The notes beneath the pieces were generated by a model, which worked only from the letters and a program-made list of their open reading frames with translations, ran no database searches and was not told the origin of the DNA. A program made the translations under genes and the position numbers. From Listeria cossartiae subsp. cossartiae (GTDB lineage: Bacteria; Bacillota; Bacilli; Lactobacillales; Listeriaceae), in contig NZ_JAASUI010000005.1 in the NCBI RefSeq assembly GCF_014224155.1, forward strand, positions 118,219 to 182,218: a stretch of 64,000 bases of DNA, given 5' to 3'. How positions within the stretch are numbered: the first letter of the stretch is position 1; each line of letters opens with the position of its first letter. Positions 16,702-26,742 of the stretch are shown here, piece by piece.

Positions 16702-19700
16702 GTGAAAAATTTTAGACATTGGCGAAAACTAGTTATTGCAACCATCATCGGGCTACTAGTTTTTCAGAACGTTTCACCAGTTTTAGCAACGATAAAAGAT
16801 GATACAACAGGAACTCCAACATTGAAAATTATAAAAGAAGACACGGACACGAAAGAAAAAATCAATGGCTCTATTTTTGAAGTGAAAGATAAAGCTAGTG
16901 GAGAGACGAAAGAGCTTTCTATCAAGGAAAACGGCACTGGGACACTAGATTCCCTTTCGGCTGGGGAATACATTGTAAAAGAGAAGTCAGCTGCGACTGG
17001 TTATGCTTTGGATGAGAAAGCGTATAACGTGACCCTTTCTGATAAAGAAGAGATCGTAACGTCGACTTCCACAAAAGAAAAAGTAGGAACTGCGGCGCCA
17101 AAAACAACGCAACGTGCGAACGTAAAAGCAGTAATTACAGATAATATTTTCACTAAAGTAACGTTGAAAGATGGAAATGGCGACGAAATCAATACTTCTG
17201 ACCGAATTCAAAATGGTAGTGGTGTTGTGCTTAATATGAACTTTGCGTTTTCAGGGAAAAATTATAAAGCTGGGGATACATTTACAACCGTATTACCAGA
17301 TGCGTTCAACTTTGGGACTAAAAATTTAAGCGGAAATTTCTTGCCGTCTACAGAAGCAGAATGGACACTAGATGTGACAACGCGTGAACTTACGATTAAG
17401 TTCCTAAAAGATGGCGTTCAAGAAGGCGACTATAACGTTAATATTAGTACGGCTTTCAAAGTATTTACATCAACAGAAGAAACGATTCAAGAAGTTGTTT
17501 TCAAAACAGCTGGTAAAGATACTGTTTATCAAATTGAAGTAGTTCCAGTGGTAAACTATCCAACTACTGTATCCATCACAGCGAATCCAGGGGTAGTGAA
17601 TCCAACTAAGGGACAAGTGGATGCGAAATTCAACTTAACAAAAGAAAAAGATGCTAAAGGGGAACTGAAACTTACTGATTATACTTCAGGTGGAACGACC
17701 ACGATTGATCGAGATAGCATCAAAGTGTACGCAAGTGATGTTAGTGCTGGGGGAACATTTATTGGTACGAAACAATTACTAGTAGAAGGCACAGATTATA
17801 CGCTAACTTATTCCGCAACTTCTCTAACGGTTACATTAAACGGTGGGCTTGCTGGGAAAGGCTACCAAGTAACCTATGACCGCACAATCAATAAACCGAG
17901 TGATTCACTTTCTTACATGTCTACACAAGCTTACACAGTAGGCGATGCAGGTACATTATCAAGCAACTCCGCTTATGTTTACCTGACAATGACAAATTAC
18001 AAGCATCTCGAGAAAAAAGCTACTTACAACGGCTCAACACAAAGTATTGATTGGAAAATTAATTTTAACTTTGATCAAGACGAAATATCTCCTTCAACAG
18101 TGCTTACTGATGTTTTAGCAGATAACGATGTCGCTTATGTAGCAGATTCACTTAAAATTAAACGAGTAACTTTTCACGCAACTAATGGGTCGCCAATCGT
18201 CGGAAGTGATGCTTCAAGTGATTGGACAACCTCAGCAATCTCGGCAAATGGGAATTTTGATTTAACGTATAAAAACACTAATACCAACGCATATGAAATC
18301 ACTTATTCAACGAAAATCACCGACTTTAGTGATCGTAAAATTAAAAATGAAATTACAGATGAAAATGGTGTTTCCGCTGACGCAACGATCGCGATTCAAC
18401 CAGATTTACTGAAAAAAGAAGCTGGAACAATTGACTATTTTAATAACACGATGACATGGAAAATCACTGCCAACTCTGACCGAATTAAAATGGGAAACCT
18501 GAATATCACGGATGAATTTTCTACTGGGGTAAAAAGCCTTAAGAGCTATACCGTTCGTGCTTATACAGATAATACCAATAGCGTATTATTAACAGAAGGT
18601 AAAGATTATACGATGAATAAAGATGTAACACCAGCTGGTTTTTATTTACAACTTATCGGCGATTATGCTTCCACAGATAAAAAAATTGTCGTTGATTTTG
18701 TCACAGATATTGACCTTTCTGATGTAACAAAAACGATTGATAATAAAGCATCCATTTCTTATTACGATGGCGGGATTATCAAGTATGTTGATGAAGTAAC
18801 TGCTTCAATGGCACCTGATCCAGGCATGATGACAAATGGTGGTAAGTACGGATCATACAACTCTACTACTGGGAATATCGATTGGATTGTATCTGTAAAT
18901 GCTATGGCGAAAAACTATGACAACTTGATTTTTGACGACGCTATTCCAACTGGCTTAACATACGTAGAAGGTTCACTACAATATCGTAATGTGGCTTCTA
19001 CAAGTGAGATGATGAATCTATATATCCCGCTTAACTCTGTTGGAACAGTAGCCAAAACAGGTGATAAAAACTATCCAACAAAAGTCGATACCACTGGGAA
19101 TAAATTACATTTAGAATTTGCTAACTTGGAGAATTCACGCGTATTTATTAAATACAGTACCAAACCAAACGAAAACTGGTATTTCTACTCCTACGTACAA
19201 AACACTGCGAAAGTGAGCGATAATGGAGTAGGCGAAAAATCATATAGTTACCAAGCTTACGCAAGCAAACTTTTTAATGCAATGACAAAAACAGCTACGA
19301 TCGATCCATCTTTTGATAATAAAGTTAACTGGGTTGTTACACTTAACAACATTTCACCAGATCGTCCTATTAATAACCCAACAATTACAGATACAATGAA
19401 AACAGGAACAACTGGAGCACAAGTAGTAAAAAGTAGCTTTAAAGTAATGAATGAAACGACAGGCGAAGATATTGACTCAAAATATTATGATATCACTTAT
19501 ACCGACAATAATTTCACTATCCAATTCAAAGACTATAAAGCAACTGCACCAATTAAAGTAACCTATAGTACAATCAGCTTGATGTCGGGACTTGTTAGTA
19601 ACACAGCAACAACTTCTTCTCCTGACTACGGTAATTTACCAATGACCTATAAATCAAGAACAACAAGCATATCTCCAGCCTTCACTATTGGTAGTGGTAG

Positions 19701-21243
19701 CGGGACGGCGACAATTGGTTCCCTTGAAATTACTAAAGTTGATAAAAAGGATAATTCGAAAAAACTAACAGGAGCCAAATTCCAGCTTTATACGCTTGAA
19801 GGGGATAAGGCTGGACAAGAAGCAACAACCGATTCAGACGGGAAAATCGTCATGGACGGGCTTCAATCCGGAAAATATAAACTCGTTGAAACAGCAGCAC
19901 CAACTGGTTATACGATTAGTGATGAATACAAAGATGGTAAAGAAATTACAGTTGTCGCTGATGTAGCTACTAGCGTTACAATTGAAAACACTGAGCAAAC
20001 TGGTAGCGCAGTTCTTTTAAAAGAAGATAGTGTAACAAAAGATGCTATTGCAGGAGCAGAATTCGAATTGCAAAATGCAGACGGTACAAAAGTTGCTGAT
20101 AACTTAGTATCTAATGCCGATGGTAAAATCGAAGTAACAGACTTAGCGCCAGGAGACTACCAATTTGTCGAAACAAAAGCGCCAACTGGCTATGTTCTTG
20201 ATGCAACACCGGCGAAATTTAAGGTTGAATTTAACCAAGCAACTGCTGTGAATGTTACAAAAGAAAACACAGCGAAAACTGGTAGTGTGGTTCTTACTAA
20301 GCTAGATAGTAAATCAAGAAGTAATTTAGCTGGGGCAGAGTTTGAACTACAAACAAAACTGGGGGTAAGTTTGAAAGACAAAGTAGTGACAGAAGCAAAT
20401 GGGCAACTGCAAATTGATAACTTAGCACCAGGAGATTATCAATTAGTCGAAACGAAAGCTCCAACAGGTTATGATTTAGATGCTACACCAGTTGAATTCA
20501 CCATTGAGTTCAACCAAAAAGCACCAATTCAAGTAACAAAAACAAACACGATGTCTACTGGTTCTGTTGTACTAACGAAAACAGATGGTGAGACAAAAGC
20601 AGCTCTTGCAAATGCAACATTCAAATTAGTAGATGAAAATAATAATATTACAGAAAACCTAACTACAGATGCATCTGGGAAACTGGAAATAACTGATTTA
20701 GTACCTGGTGATTATCAATTGATTGAAACAAAAGCACCAGCAGGCTATGAATTAGATACAGTTCCTGTTGATGTGAAAATCACTTTTGATCAAAAAGATA
20801 CGTTGCAAGTTACGAAAACGAACTTAAAAACAGTAGTGAGCGGCAAAGTAATCGCAGAATTTGTCGATACAAAAGGCAATGTATTAGCAGAGAAAGAAAT
20901 TCACACTGGCATCGTTGGCGAAAAATATGCAACAAAAGCAAAAGATATCAAAGGTTACAAACTAACAAAACAACCTACGAACCAAGCGGGCGTATTCAAA
21001 GAGACAGAACAAAAAGTAACTTTCGTATACGAGAAAAACAAAACGCCAATCGTCGTAAACCCGGATAAACCAGTCACACCTGTCAAACCAACTAAACCGG
21101 TTGAACCGACGAAGAAACCAACCGTAACACCAAATCTTCCTTCAACAGGAGATGAGTCGCCATACGGAATAATCTTTACTGGATTATTCGCTAGCATCAT
21201 CGGGCTATTCTTATTAAGAAAATCTAAAAAAGTAAATGATTAA
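16702..21243 (+). CDS. LPXTG wall-anchored adhesin with SpaA/Cna-B repeats and MucBP domain
   Basis: A 1513-residue surface protein. Signal peptide 1-30 (FQNVSPVLA). A first prealbumin-like SpaA domain spans about 38-125. A collagen-binding-type adhesive domain follows (starting near VKAVITDNIFTKVTL) and then a long series of Ig-like modules to about 1000. Four SpaA-type repeats begin near 1007, 1100, 1197 and 1289, each opening like SLEITKVDKKD or GSVVLTKLD, with APTGY-type conserved cores that often form isopeptide bonds. A MucBP-like domain (about 1375-1450) precedes a proline-rich stalk, LPSTG (1479-1483), a hydrophobic helix and basic tail for sortase A. GTG start after AGGAGG. Paralogue of the next gene; by recall lmo2179. 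Confidence 0.9.
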   Translation: MKNFRHWRKLVIATIIGLLVFQNVSPVLATIKDDTTGTPTLKIIKEDTDTKEKINGSIFEVKDKASGETKELSIKENGTGTLDSLSAGEYIVKEKSAATGYALDEKAYNVTLSDKEEIVTSTSTKEKVGTAAPKTTQRANVKAVITDNIFTKVTLKDGNGDEINTSDRIQNGSGVVLNMNFAFSGKNYKAGDTFTTVLPDAFNFGTKNLSGNFLPSTEAEWTLDVTTRELTIKFLKDGVQEGDYNVNISTAFKVFTSTEETIQEVVFKTAGKDTVYQIEVVPVVNYPTTVSITANPGVVNPTKGQVDAKFNLTKEKDAKGELKLTDYTSGGTTTIDRDSIKVYASDVSAGGTFIGTKQLLVEGTDYTLTYSATSLTVTLNGGLAGKGYQVTYDRTINKPSDSLSYMSTQAYTVGDAGTLSSNSAYVYLTMTNYKHLEKKATYNGSTQSIDWKINFNFDQDEISPSTVLTDVLADNDVAYVADSLKIKRVTFHATNGSPIVGSDASSDWTTSAISANGNFDLTYKNTNTNAYEITYSTKITDFSDRKIKNEITDENGVSADATIAIQPDLLKKEAGTIDYFNNTMTWKITANSDRIKMGNLNITDEFSTGVKSLKSYTVRAYTDNTNSVLLTEGKDYTMNKDVTPAGFYLQLIGDYASTDKKIVVDFVTDIDLSDVTKTIDNKASISYYDGGIIKYVDEVTASMAPDPGMMTNGGKYGSYNSTTGNIDWIVSVNAMAKNYDNLIFDDAIPTGLTYVEGSLQYRNVASTSEMMNLYIPLNSVGTVAKTGDKNYPTKVDTTGNKLHLEFANLENSRVFIKYSTKPNENWYFYSYVQNTAKVSDNGVGEKSYSYQAYASKLFNAMTKTATIDPSFDNKVNWVVTLNNISPDRPINNPTITDTMKTGTTGAQVVKSSFKVMNETTGEDIDSKYYDITYTDNNFTIQFKDYKATAPIKVTYSTISLMSGLVSNTATTSSPDYGNLPMTYKSRTTSISPAFTIGSGSGTATIGSLEITKVDKKDNSKKLTGAKFQLYTLEGDKAGQEATTDSDGKIVMDGLQSGKYKLVETAAPTGYTISDEYKDGKEITVVADVATSVTIENTEQTGSAVLLKEDSVTKDAIAGAEFELQNADGTKVADNLVSNADGKIEVTDLAPGDYQFVETKAPTGYVLDATPAKFKVEFNQATAVNVTKENTAKTGSVVLTKLDSKSRSNLAGAEFELQTKLGVSLKDKVVTEANGQLQIDNLAPGDYQLVETKAPTGYDLDATPVEFTIEFNQKAPIQVTKTNTMSTGSVVLTKTDGETKAALANATFKLVDENNNITENLTTDASGKLEITDLVPGDYQLIETKAPAGYELDTVPVDVKITFDQKDTLQVTKTNLKTVVSGKVIAEFVDTKGNVLAEKEIHTGIVGEKYATKAKDIKGYKLTKQPTNQAGVFKETEQKVTFVYEKNKTPIVVNPDKPVTPVKPTKPVEPTKKPTVTPNLPSTGDESPYGIIFTGLFASIIGLFLLRKSKKVND

Positions 21244-21249
21244 AAAAAG

Positions 21250-21281
21250 ACGCTATCCTCCCAAAAAGGATAGCGTTTTTT
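21250..21281 (+). terminator. Terminator between the two adhesins
   Basis: Stem ACGCTATCC / GGATAGCGT with loop TCCCAAAAA, then six T. Confidence 0.92.
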
Positions 21282-21287
21282 GCCTTC

Positions 21288-21415
21288 AAAAAGTCACTTT
21301 TCCCCTGGCCTCATTAATTGTTCACTAAAAAGTCATAAAAAAGGCCGAAATCACTTTTTTTGGCTCTTTAAAGTCCTGATTTCTTTGCCTGTATTTGATA
21401 CAATTCAAAAAGTCA
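21288..21415 (+). repeat. Four AAAAAGTCA-type motifs spaced about 40 bases apart
   Basis: AAAAAGTCA occurs at 21288-21296, 21327-21335 and 21407-21415. A degenerate copy TTAAAGTCC lies at 21368-21376, giving steps of 39, 41 and 39 bases. Three of the units also carry GGCC or GCC about ten bases after the motif. Such phasing by roughly four helical turns suggests binding sites on one face of DNA ahead of the second adhesin gene; no known regulator is recognised. Confidence 0.45.
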
Positions 21416-21465
21416 CAGGTCTTATTCAACAGACTATACTTGCAAAAGAGGAGGACATCGAAGCA

Positions 21466-24400
21466 ATGAGGAAATTTATACTAGGTAAGAAAATGATAAT
21501 TGCAGTAGTTATTGGATTACTCGTTTTCCAAAATGTTTCACCAGTATTAGCAGCATTGACAGACGTTAAAGAAGAGAAGGCGTCCTTGAAAATCGTCAAA
21601 GAAGATAAAGACTCGAAAGAAAAAATAAATGGCTCTATTTTTGAAATAAAGAATGTGCAAACGGGAGAAGTGAAGGAGCTTTCTATTCAAGATAATGGAA
21701 CAATAGTAGATACATCGCTTACTAAAGGCGAATATCTAGTGAAAGAAACAAAGTCACCACAAGGTTATTTAAAAGACGAGAACACATATAATATCGTTTT
21801 GAAAGATAAGGAAGAATTAGTGACTTCTGTTTCATCCAAAAATACCTCGCTGAAAAAAGCCAATTTAAAAGCCAATATTTCCGATAATATTTTTGCGAAA
21901 GTAGAACTTCAAGATGTAAATGGAAATAAAATCACCCCGAATGAACGAGTGGCAAATGGTAGTGGTGTTGTTTTAAATATGAATTTTTCTTTCACAGGGA
22001 AGAATTATAAAGCGGGAGATACATTTACAACGATTTTACCAGATGCATTTAATTTTGGTTCTACGGATTTAAGTGGGAACTTTTTACCTTCCACAGAAGC
22101 AGAATGGTCTTTTGATGCAAATTCAAGAGAATTAACGGTTAAAATTTTAAAAGATGGTGTGCAAGAAGGTAATTTTGATGTGAGTATAACGACTGCGTTC
22201 AGGTCATTTACTGAGACAGACAAAACGAACCAAAAAGTTGTTTTTAATACTGCGGGCGGAGATACTGTTTATGAATACGAGTTTATTCCTTCAGTAGATT
22301 ATCCAACAACTGTGGATGTAACATTAAGTCCAGGTAGTATCAACCCGGAAAAAGTATTTGTTACGGCTAAACTCAACTTAACAAAAGAAGCAAATGTAGT
22401 AGGAGAACTACGATTAACAGATTTCACCTATAGTGGTTCAACAAAAATCGATAAGAGCACTTTACAAGTTTACGCAAGTGATGTTAGCGCCAAAGGAACA
22501 TTTTTAGGCAGTAAGCAGTTGTTACAAGAAGGCACAGATTACACCGTAGAAGCTACTGATACTGAGCTAAAAATTAAGCTAACTAATGGCTTAGATGGTA
22601 AAGGATATGAAGTAAGCTATACGCGTTTAATTGATAAAACGACCAATGCGCTAGTTTCCATCGTTACTAGAGCTCAAACAGTTGGAGATGCTGAAGTATT
22701 GTCGGTGCGTCAGGCGACTGCGGAAGCAAAAATGATTAATTACAAGCATTTAGAGAAAAAGGCCATCTATAATTCTAGAACGCAAACAATTGATTGGGTG
22801 ATTAATTTCAACTATGATCGAGTAGAATTAACACCAAGCACAGTTTTAAAAAATATTATAGAGGATAATGGTGTGAGTTATGTGCCGAACTCGCTTCAAA
22901 TGAAAGAAGTGACTTTCTCACCAACTACTGGTACTGCGATTGTTGGCACTGAAGATGTATCAAATAATTGGACGACATCCACGATTTCAGCGAACGGTAG
23001 ATTTGAAACAAGGTATAAAAATACGGACAAAAAAGCATACCAAATTACGTATTCTACTAAAGTAACTGATTTTAGTGTTCGTGATATTGTGGGCGAAGTG
23101 ATAGATAAAACAGGTGTTACCGCCACAGCAAAATTATCTTTTGAGCCAAATATAGTTCAAAAAGAAAGTGGAACAGTAGATTACTTTAATAATTTAATGT
23201 CATGGGAAATCACGGCGAACACAGATAGAATTGAAATGAATGATATGACAATTATTGATGAATTTTCTACGGGTGTGAAAAGTTTAGATAATCATGATGT
23301 TTATGCCTATTCGAGTGAAACAGACTTTGTGAAATTGGTAAAAGATGTAGATTATACAATTACAGAAACACCAGCAGGCTTTAAAATTAAACTTATCGGC
23401 AATTATGCGACAACTGATAAAGAAATCGTCGTAAAACTTGTAACGAATATTGACCCAGCAAATGATGCGCAAAAACTTGAAAATAAAGCGTATATTTCTT
23501 ACTATGATGGCTATATAACCCATTACTCCGATACAAAAAAAGCTTCCTTAGAAATAGATAGTAAGATTTCGGATAATGGGGCGAAATTTGGTGAGTGGGA
23601 TAGTGAAACAGGAACTACTAACTGGATTGTCTCCTTGAATTCTAGGGCAACAAACTTTGATAACCTCATTTTTGATGATGAGATGCCAGAAGGGACTTCA
23701 TACGTGGAAGGCTCTTTAGAATTTCGACAAGTTAGTGGTCCAAATGAATTAATTAACTTAAGAGAACCACTTGCTTCTACAGGGAAACTAGTAAAAGAAG
23801 GCGATAAAAATTACCCAACAAAGATAGAAACAACTGACAAGAAAATCCATTTAGAATTTGGAAATCTGGGTAAATCACAAGTATTTGTTAAGTATAAAAC
23901 GACAACAGATAATAAGTGGTATTTTTATAAAACAGTAACGAATGTAGCGAAAGTTTCTGATAACGGTGAAAATCCAAAAGAGTATTCCACAGAAGCATCT
24001 ATTTTCGAAATCCACTCACCAATTTCAAAAACAGGAAATGTGGATATGCTCTACAATAATAAGATAAATTGGGAAATCCAACTTACTGAAATTACGGAGG
24101 AGCGCGTAGTTACCAATCCAGTTGTGACGGATACATTAAACAATGGGGTAACCGGCGCACAAATGGTGAAAAATAGTTTTAAGGTCATTGATACAAAGAC
24201 AGGGAAATTGATTGACGCTAAGTATTACGATATTACTTTTAACGAGAATAGTTTCACGGTCCAATTCAAAAATTATACAGCTACAGCACCAATTAAGATA
24301 ACGTATGACACAATTAGCTTATTATCAGGTCCAGTTGCGAATACGGTTAGAGTAGATGCAAATGATTACGGGGATCTTTCGGACCCAAATAAAATTGCAA

Positions 24401-25506
24401 CCAATACGGTTACGCCCAATTTTACAATGGGTAGCGGTAGTGGAATCGCAACAATTGGTTCGCTTGAAATTACCAAGGTTGATAAAGCCGAGCCAACTAA
24501 AAAACTAGCAGGAGCAAAATTTCAGCTTTATACGCTAGATGGCGAAAAATCTGGACAAGAAGCTACTACAAATGCGGACGGCAAAATTATTTTTGATAAT
24601 ATTCAATCTGGAAAATATAAGCTAATAGAAACCGAAGCGCCAACTGGTTATACAATTAGCGATGAACTAAAAGAAGGCAAAGAAGTCACTGTAAATGCAG
24701 ACGGCTCAGTTAGCCGATATACTATCGAAAATTCAGCTGAAACAGGTAGTGTTATTTTGACGAAAGAAGATAGTGTAACAAAAGCCTTATTAGCAGGAGC
24801 CGAGTTCGAGTTACAAAAAGCAGATGGCACAAAAATCCAGGATGGCTTAACTACTAATGAGAATGGCGAATTAAGCCTCACTGAACTTGTGCCGGGAGAT
24901 TACCAATTTGTGGAAACAAAAGCACCAACAGATTATGAATTAGACAGAACACCAGTGGAATTCAGCATCGCATTTAAGCAACAAACTCCTATCCAAGTAA
25001 CGAAAACTAACAAGAAAAAATCCGGGACAGTGAAAGCAGTATTTGTTGATACGGAAGGAAATACTTTGGCGGAAACAGAAAGCTACACTGGTGATGTGGG
25101 AGAAACTTATACAGCGAGTGCCCGCAGTATTACTGGATACACACTGAAGGAAGAACCAACAAATAAAACCGGCGTATACAAAGAAGAGGCACAAGAAGTC
25201 ATCTTCGTATACGAGAAAAACCAAGAACAACCTGTAAGTCCAGAAACACCAAGTAACCCAGAAATACCGAGCAACCCAGGAGTACCAAGGGATCCAGAAA
25301 TACCACTTAACCCAGCATTACCTAACAACGCAACAAAACCAGAAACACAATTAGTACTAAAGGAACCATTCACTATTTTAAAACCAGCAAAAAATAAACA
25401 ATCACAAAAGCTAGCGTCAACAGGGGATGAGTTCCCGTATGATATGATGTTTTCAGGATTCCTCATTAGCACAATCGGATTCCTCTTATTAAGAAAAAGA
25501 AAATAA
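21466..25506 (+). CDS. Wall-anchored adhesin paralogue with LASTG sorting signal
   Basis: A 1346-residue paralogue of the preceding gene. Signal peptide 1-30 (the IGLLVFQNVSPVLA part is identical to its neighbour), one SpaA domain (about 36-125), collagen-binding-type and Ig-like modules to about 990. Then come two SpaA repeats (near 998 and 1093) where the neighbour has four, and a MucBP-like domain (about 1185-1255). The proline-rich stalk has NPE/NPG/DPE repeats. The sorting signal reads LASTG (1316-1320) instead of LPXTG, then a normal helix and KRK tail. The ATG at 21466 follows GAGGAGG; earlier in-frame codons would place the signal peptide inside the protein. By recall lmo2178. Confidence 0.9.
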   Translation: MRKFILGKKMIIAVVIGLLVFQNVSPVLAALTDVKEEKASLKIVKEDKDSKEKINGSIFEIKNVQTGEVKELSIQDNGTIVDTSLTKGEYLVKETKSPQGYLKDENTYNIVLKDKEELVTSVSSKNTSLKKANLKANISDNIFAKVELQDVNGNKITPNERVANGSGVVLNMNFSFTGKNYKAGDTFTTILPDAFNFGSTDLSGNFLPSTEAEWSFDANSRELTVKILKDGVQEGNFDVSITTAFRSFTETDKTNQKVVFNTAGGDTVYEYEFIPSVDYPTTVDVTLSPGSINPEKVFVTAKLNLTKEANVVGELRLTDFTYSGSTKIDKSTLQVYASDVSAKGTFLGSKQLLQEGTDYTVEATDTELKIKLTNGLDGKGYEVSYTRLIDKTTNALVSIVTRAQTVGDAEVLSVRQATAEAKMINYKHLEKKAIYNSRTQTIDWVINFNYDRVELTPSTVLKNIIEDNGVSYVPNSLQMKEVTFSPTTGTAIVGTEDVSNNWTTSTISANGRFETRYKNTDKKAYQITYSTKVTDFSVRDIVGEVIDKTGVTATAKLSFEPNIVQKESGTVDYFNNLMSWEITANTDRIEMNDMTIIDEFSTGVKSLDNHDVYAYSSETDFVKLVKDVDYTITETPAGFKIKLIGNYATTDKEIVVKLVTNIDPANDAQKLENKAYISYYDGYITHYSDTKKASLEIDSKISDNGAKFGEWDSETGTTNWIVSLNSRATNFDNLIFDDEMPEGTSYVEGSLEFRQVSGPNELINLREPLASTGKLVKEGDKNYPTKIETTDKKIHLEFGNLGKSQVFVKYKTTTDNKWYFYKTVTNVAKVSDNGENPKEYSTEASIFEIHSPISKTGNVDMLYNNKINWEIQLTEITEERVVTNPVVTDTLNNGVTGAQMVKNSFKVIDTKTGKLIDAKYYDITFNENSFTVQFKNYTATAPIKITYDTISLLSGPVANTVRVDANDYGDLSDPNKIATNTVTPNFTMGSGSGIATIGSLEITKVDKAEPTKKLAGAKFQLYTLDGEKSGQEATTNADGKIIFDNIQSGKYKLIETEAPTGYTISDELKEGKEVTVNADGSVSRYTIENSAETGSVILTKEDSVTKALLAGAEFELQKADGTKIQDGLTTNENGELSLTELVPGDYQFVETKAPTDYELDRTPVEFSIAFKQQTPIQVTKTNKKKSGTVKAVFVDTEGNTLAETESYTGDVGETYTASARSITGYTLKEEPTNKTGVYKEEAQEVIFVYEKNQEQPVSPETPSNPEIPSNPGVPRDPEIPLNPALPNNATKPETQLVLKEPFTILKPAKNKQSQKLASTGDEFPYDMMFSGFLISTIGFLLLRKRK

Positions 25507-25510
25507 CTAA

Positions 25511-25549
25511 AAAACAGCTACCCTAAATTTTTAGGATAGCTGTTTTTTT
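25511..25549. terminator. Bidirectional terminator
   Basis: AACAGCTACCCTAAA / TTTAGGATAGCTGTT with A-run before and T-run after, serving the adhesin and the convergent small membrane protein gene. Confidence 0.88.
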
Positions 25550-25895
25550 AAATCCAAATGTCTTCTTCTCTTTTTGCGCATAGCATTTGAATTCCACGCA
25601 CAATATTATAAATAAATAGACCAACTACTGCGATGAGCGTAAAGATAAATAAGCTGCCAGTTAGGAAAAAGCTCATACCAGTAAAAATGCCGCCATTTAA
25701 CAAAGCTGTAACGAACAAACTAGAGAAGCTTAAAAAACCAGCGATAGTAGGAATAATATGAGTTAGCAGAGCCACTTTAGCATGATGTGAAACTTCTTCT
25801 GATTTTGCAAAAATCCAAATCAAAACTGGAACAATAATTGGTGCAAACAAAATGCTAAAATAACTTAAAGCATTTAAAACCCGATGATCATTCAT
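25548..25895 (-). CDS. DUF4870-type small membrane protein
   Basis: A 115-residue protein with three to four hydrophobic helices: about 10-30, 42-65 and 70-100. The N-terminal DHRVLNALSYFSILFAPIIVPVLIWIFAK and the HHAKVALLTHIIPTI block fit the DUF4870 family, whose role is unknown. I chose the ATG at 25895, eight bases after GAAAGGTG; the GTG three codons upstream overlaps that site. The gene is convergent with the adhesin and shares its terminator. Confidence 0.82.
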   Translation of the reverse strand: MNDHRVLNALSYFSILFAPIIVPVLIWIFAKSEEVSHHAKVALLTHIIPTIAGFLSFSSLFVTALLNGGIFTGMSFFLTGSLFIFTLIAVVGLFIYNIVRGIQMLCAKREEDIWI

Positions 25896-25999
25896 AATTA
25901 ACACACCTTTCTATGATGTCTTTATTATAGCAAGGAGTAAGGGGAGAGACCCTCGATTCAAGTGACAAAGCAAGAAAGCAATATAACAATTATGTAAGC

Positions 26000-26563
26000 T
26001 TATACTTTTTGATTTTTGGCATGAATGATATGAAGGAGTTGTTCCGACAGATATTGCGGGGAATGGGAAAAATTCTCTTCTGCCCAAAAAACAATCATAC
26101 CAAAAATCGCGTGTGCTTGGTAAGTGGCGAGTAACAACGCATCAGCACTCGAGCTATCTGAAAAACTAGCAACATCTGCTAATATAAGTTCGCGAATAAC
26201 ATCGCACACCTGATTTTGAAAACTTGGTCGAATGGTCGATTTGATAACTTGTTTATAGAAGGACTGATGCGCATATACATGGTCAAATATTTTTATCATG
26301 GACGGTGTAAGTGCTTGAATGGAAAAATGAGCTGTATGCAAATAAGGATCTTGATAAGCATTTTTTAAATCGGTCAAAATTTCTTCCACAATGCTGTCCA
26401 AAAGTTCCTCTTTGTCACGGTAATGCTTATAAAAAGTCCCACGGTTAACATCTGCTTCGGTAACGATATCCGTAATAGTAATTTGCTGAAAAGGCTTTTG
26501 GTCAAGTAGGGAAAAAAGGGATTGGTTGAAGGCTTTCTTTGTTTTTTTAACCCGTCTATCCAT
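26000..26563 (-). CDS. TetR/AcrR-family transcriptional regulator
   Basis: A 187-residue repressor with an N-terminal TetR helix-turn-helix (about 7-55; ITITDIVTEADVNRGTFYKHYRDKEELL) and a variable ligand-binding C-terminal domain of the type found near dihydroxyacetone kinase regulators. It is divergent from the SDR gene starting at 26743 and probably controls it and itself. The start follows GGGAGG. The ligand is unknown. Confidence 0.92.
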   Translation of the reverse strand: MDRRVKKTKKAFNQSLFSLLDQKPFQQITITDIVTEADVNRGTFYKHYRDKEELLDSIVEEILTDLKNAYQDPYLHTAHFSIQALTPSMIKIFDHVYAHQSFYKQVIKSTIRPSFQNQVCDVIRELILADVASFSDSSSADALLLATYQAHAIFGMIVFWAEENFSHSPQYLSEQLLHIIHAKNQKV

Positions 26564-26655
26564 GATTTAGAACCTCCCATTGAAGAAATTTTTCTATTAC
26601 TATACATATAACGCAAAAGTGTCGCTTAATCAACAAAACAGGCTTTCTTTACATA

Positions 26656-26684
26656 TTGAAAGCGTTTTACTCGGGGCTTATAAT
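26656..26684 (+). promoter_or_regulatory. Promoter of the SDR gene with a cre-like site
   Basis: TTGAAA (26656-26661), 17 bases, TATAAT (26679-26684). TGAAAGCGTTTTAC (26657-26670) overlaps the -35 box and resembles the CcpA-binding cre consensus TGWAANCGNTNWCA at 12 of 14 positions. Confidence 0.7.
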
Positions 26685-26742
26685 GAAGAGAGAAAGAGCA
26701 TGTTTTCTTTCTAGCGTAACAAAAGTGAAGGAGGAAATAACA

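Noticed and set aside
25230..25330. Repeated CCAGAAATACC-type units as a possible CRISPR-like array
   Set aside because: These are codons of the proline-rich wall-spanning stalk; there are no spacers.
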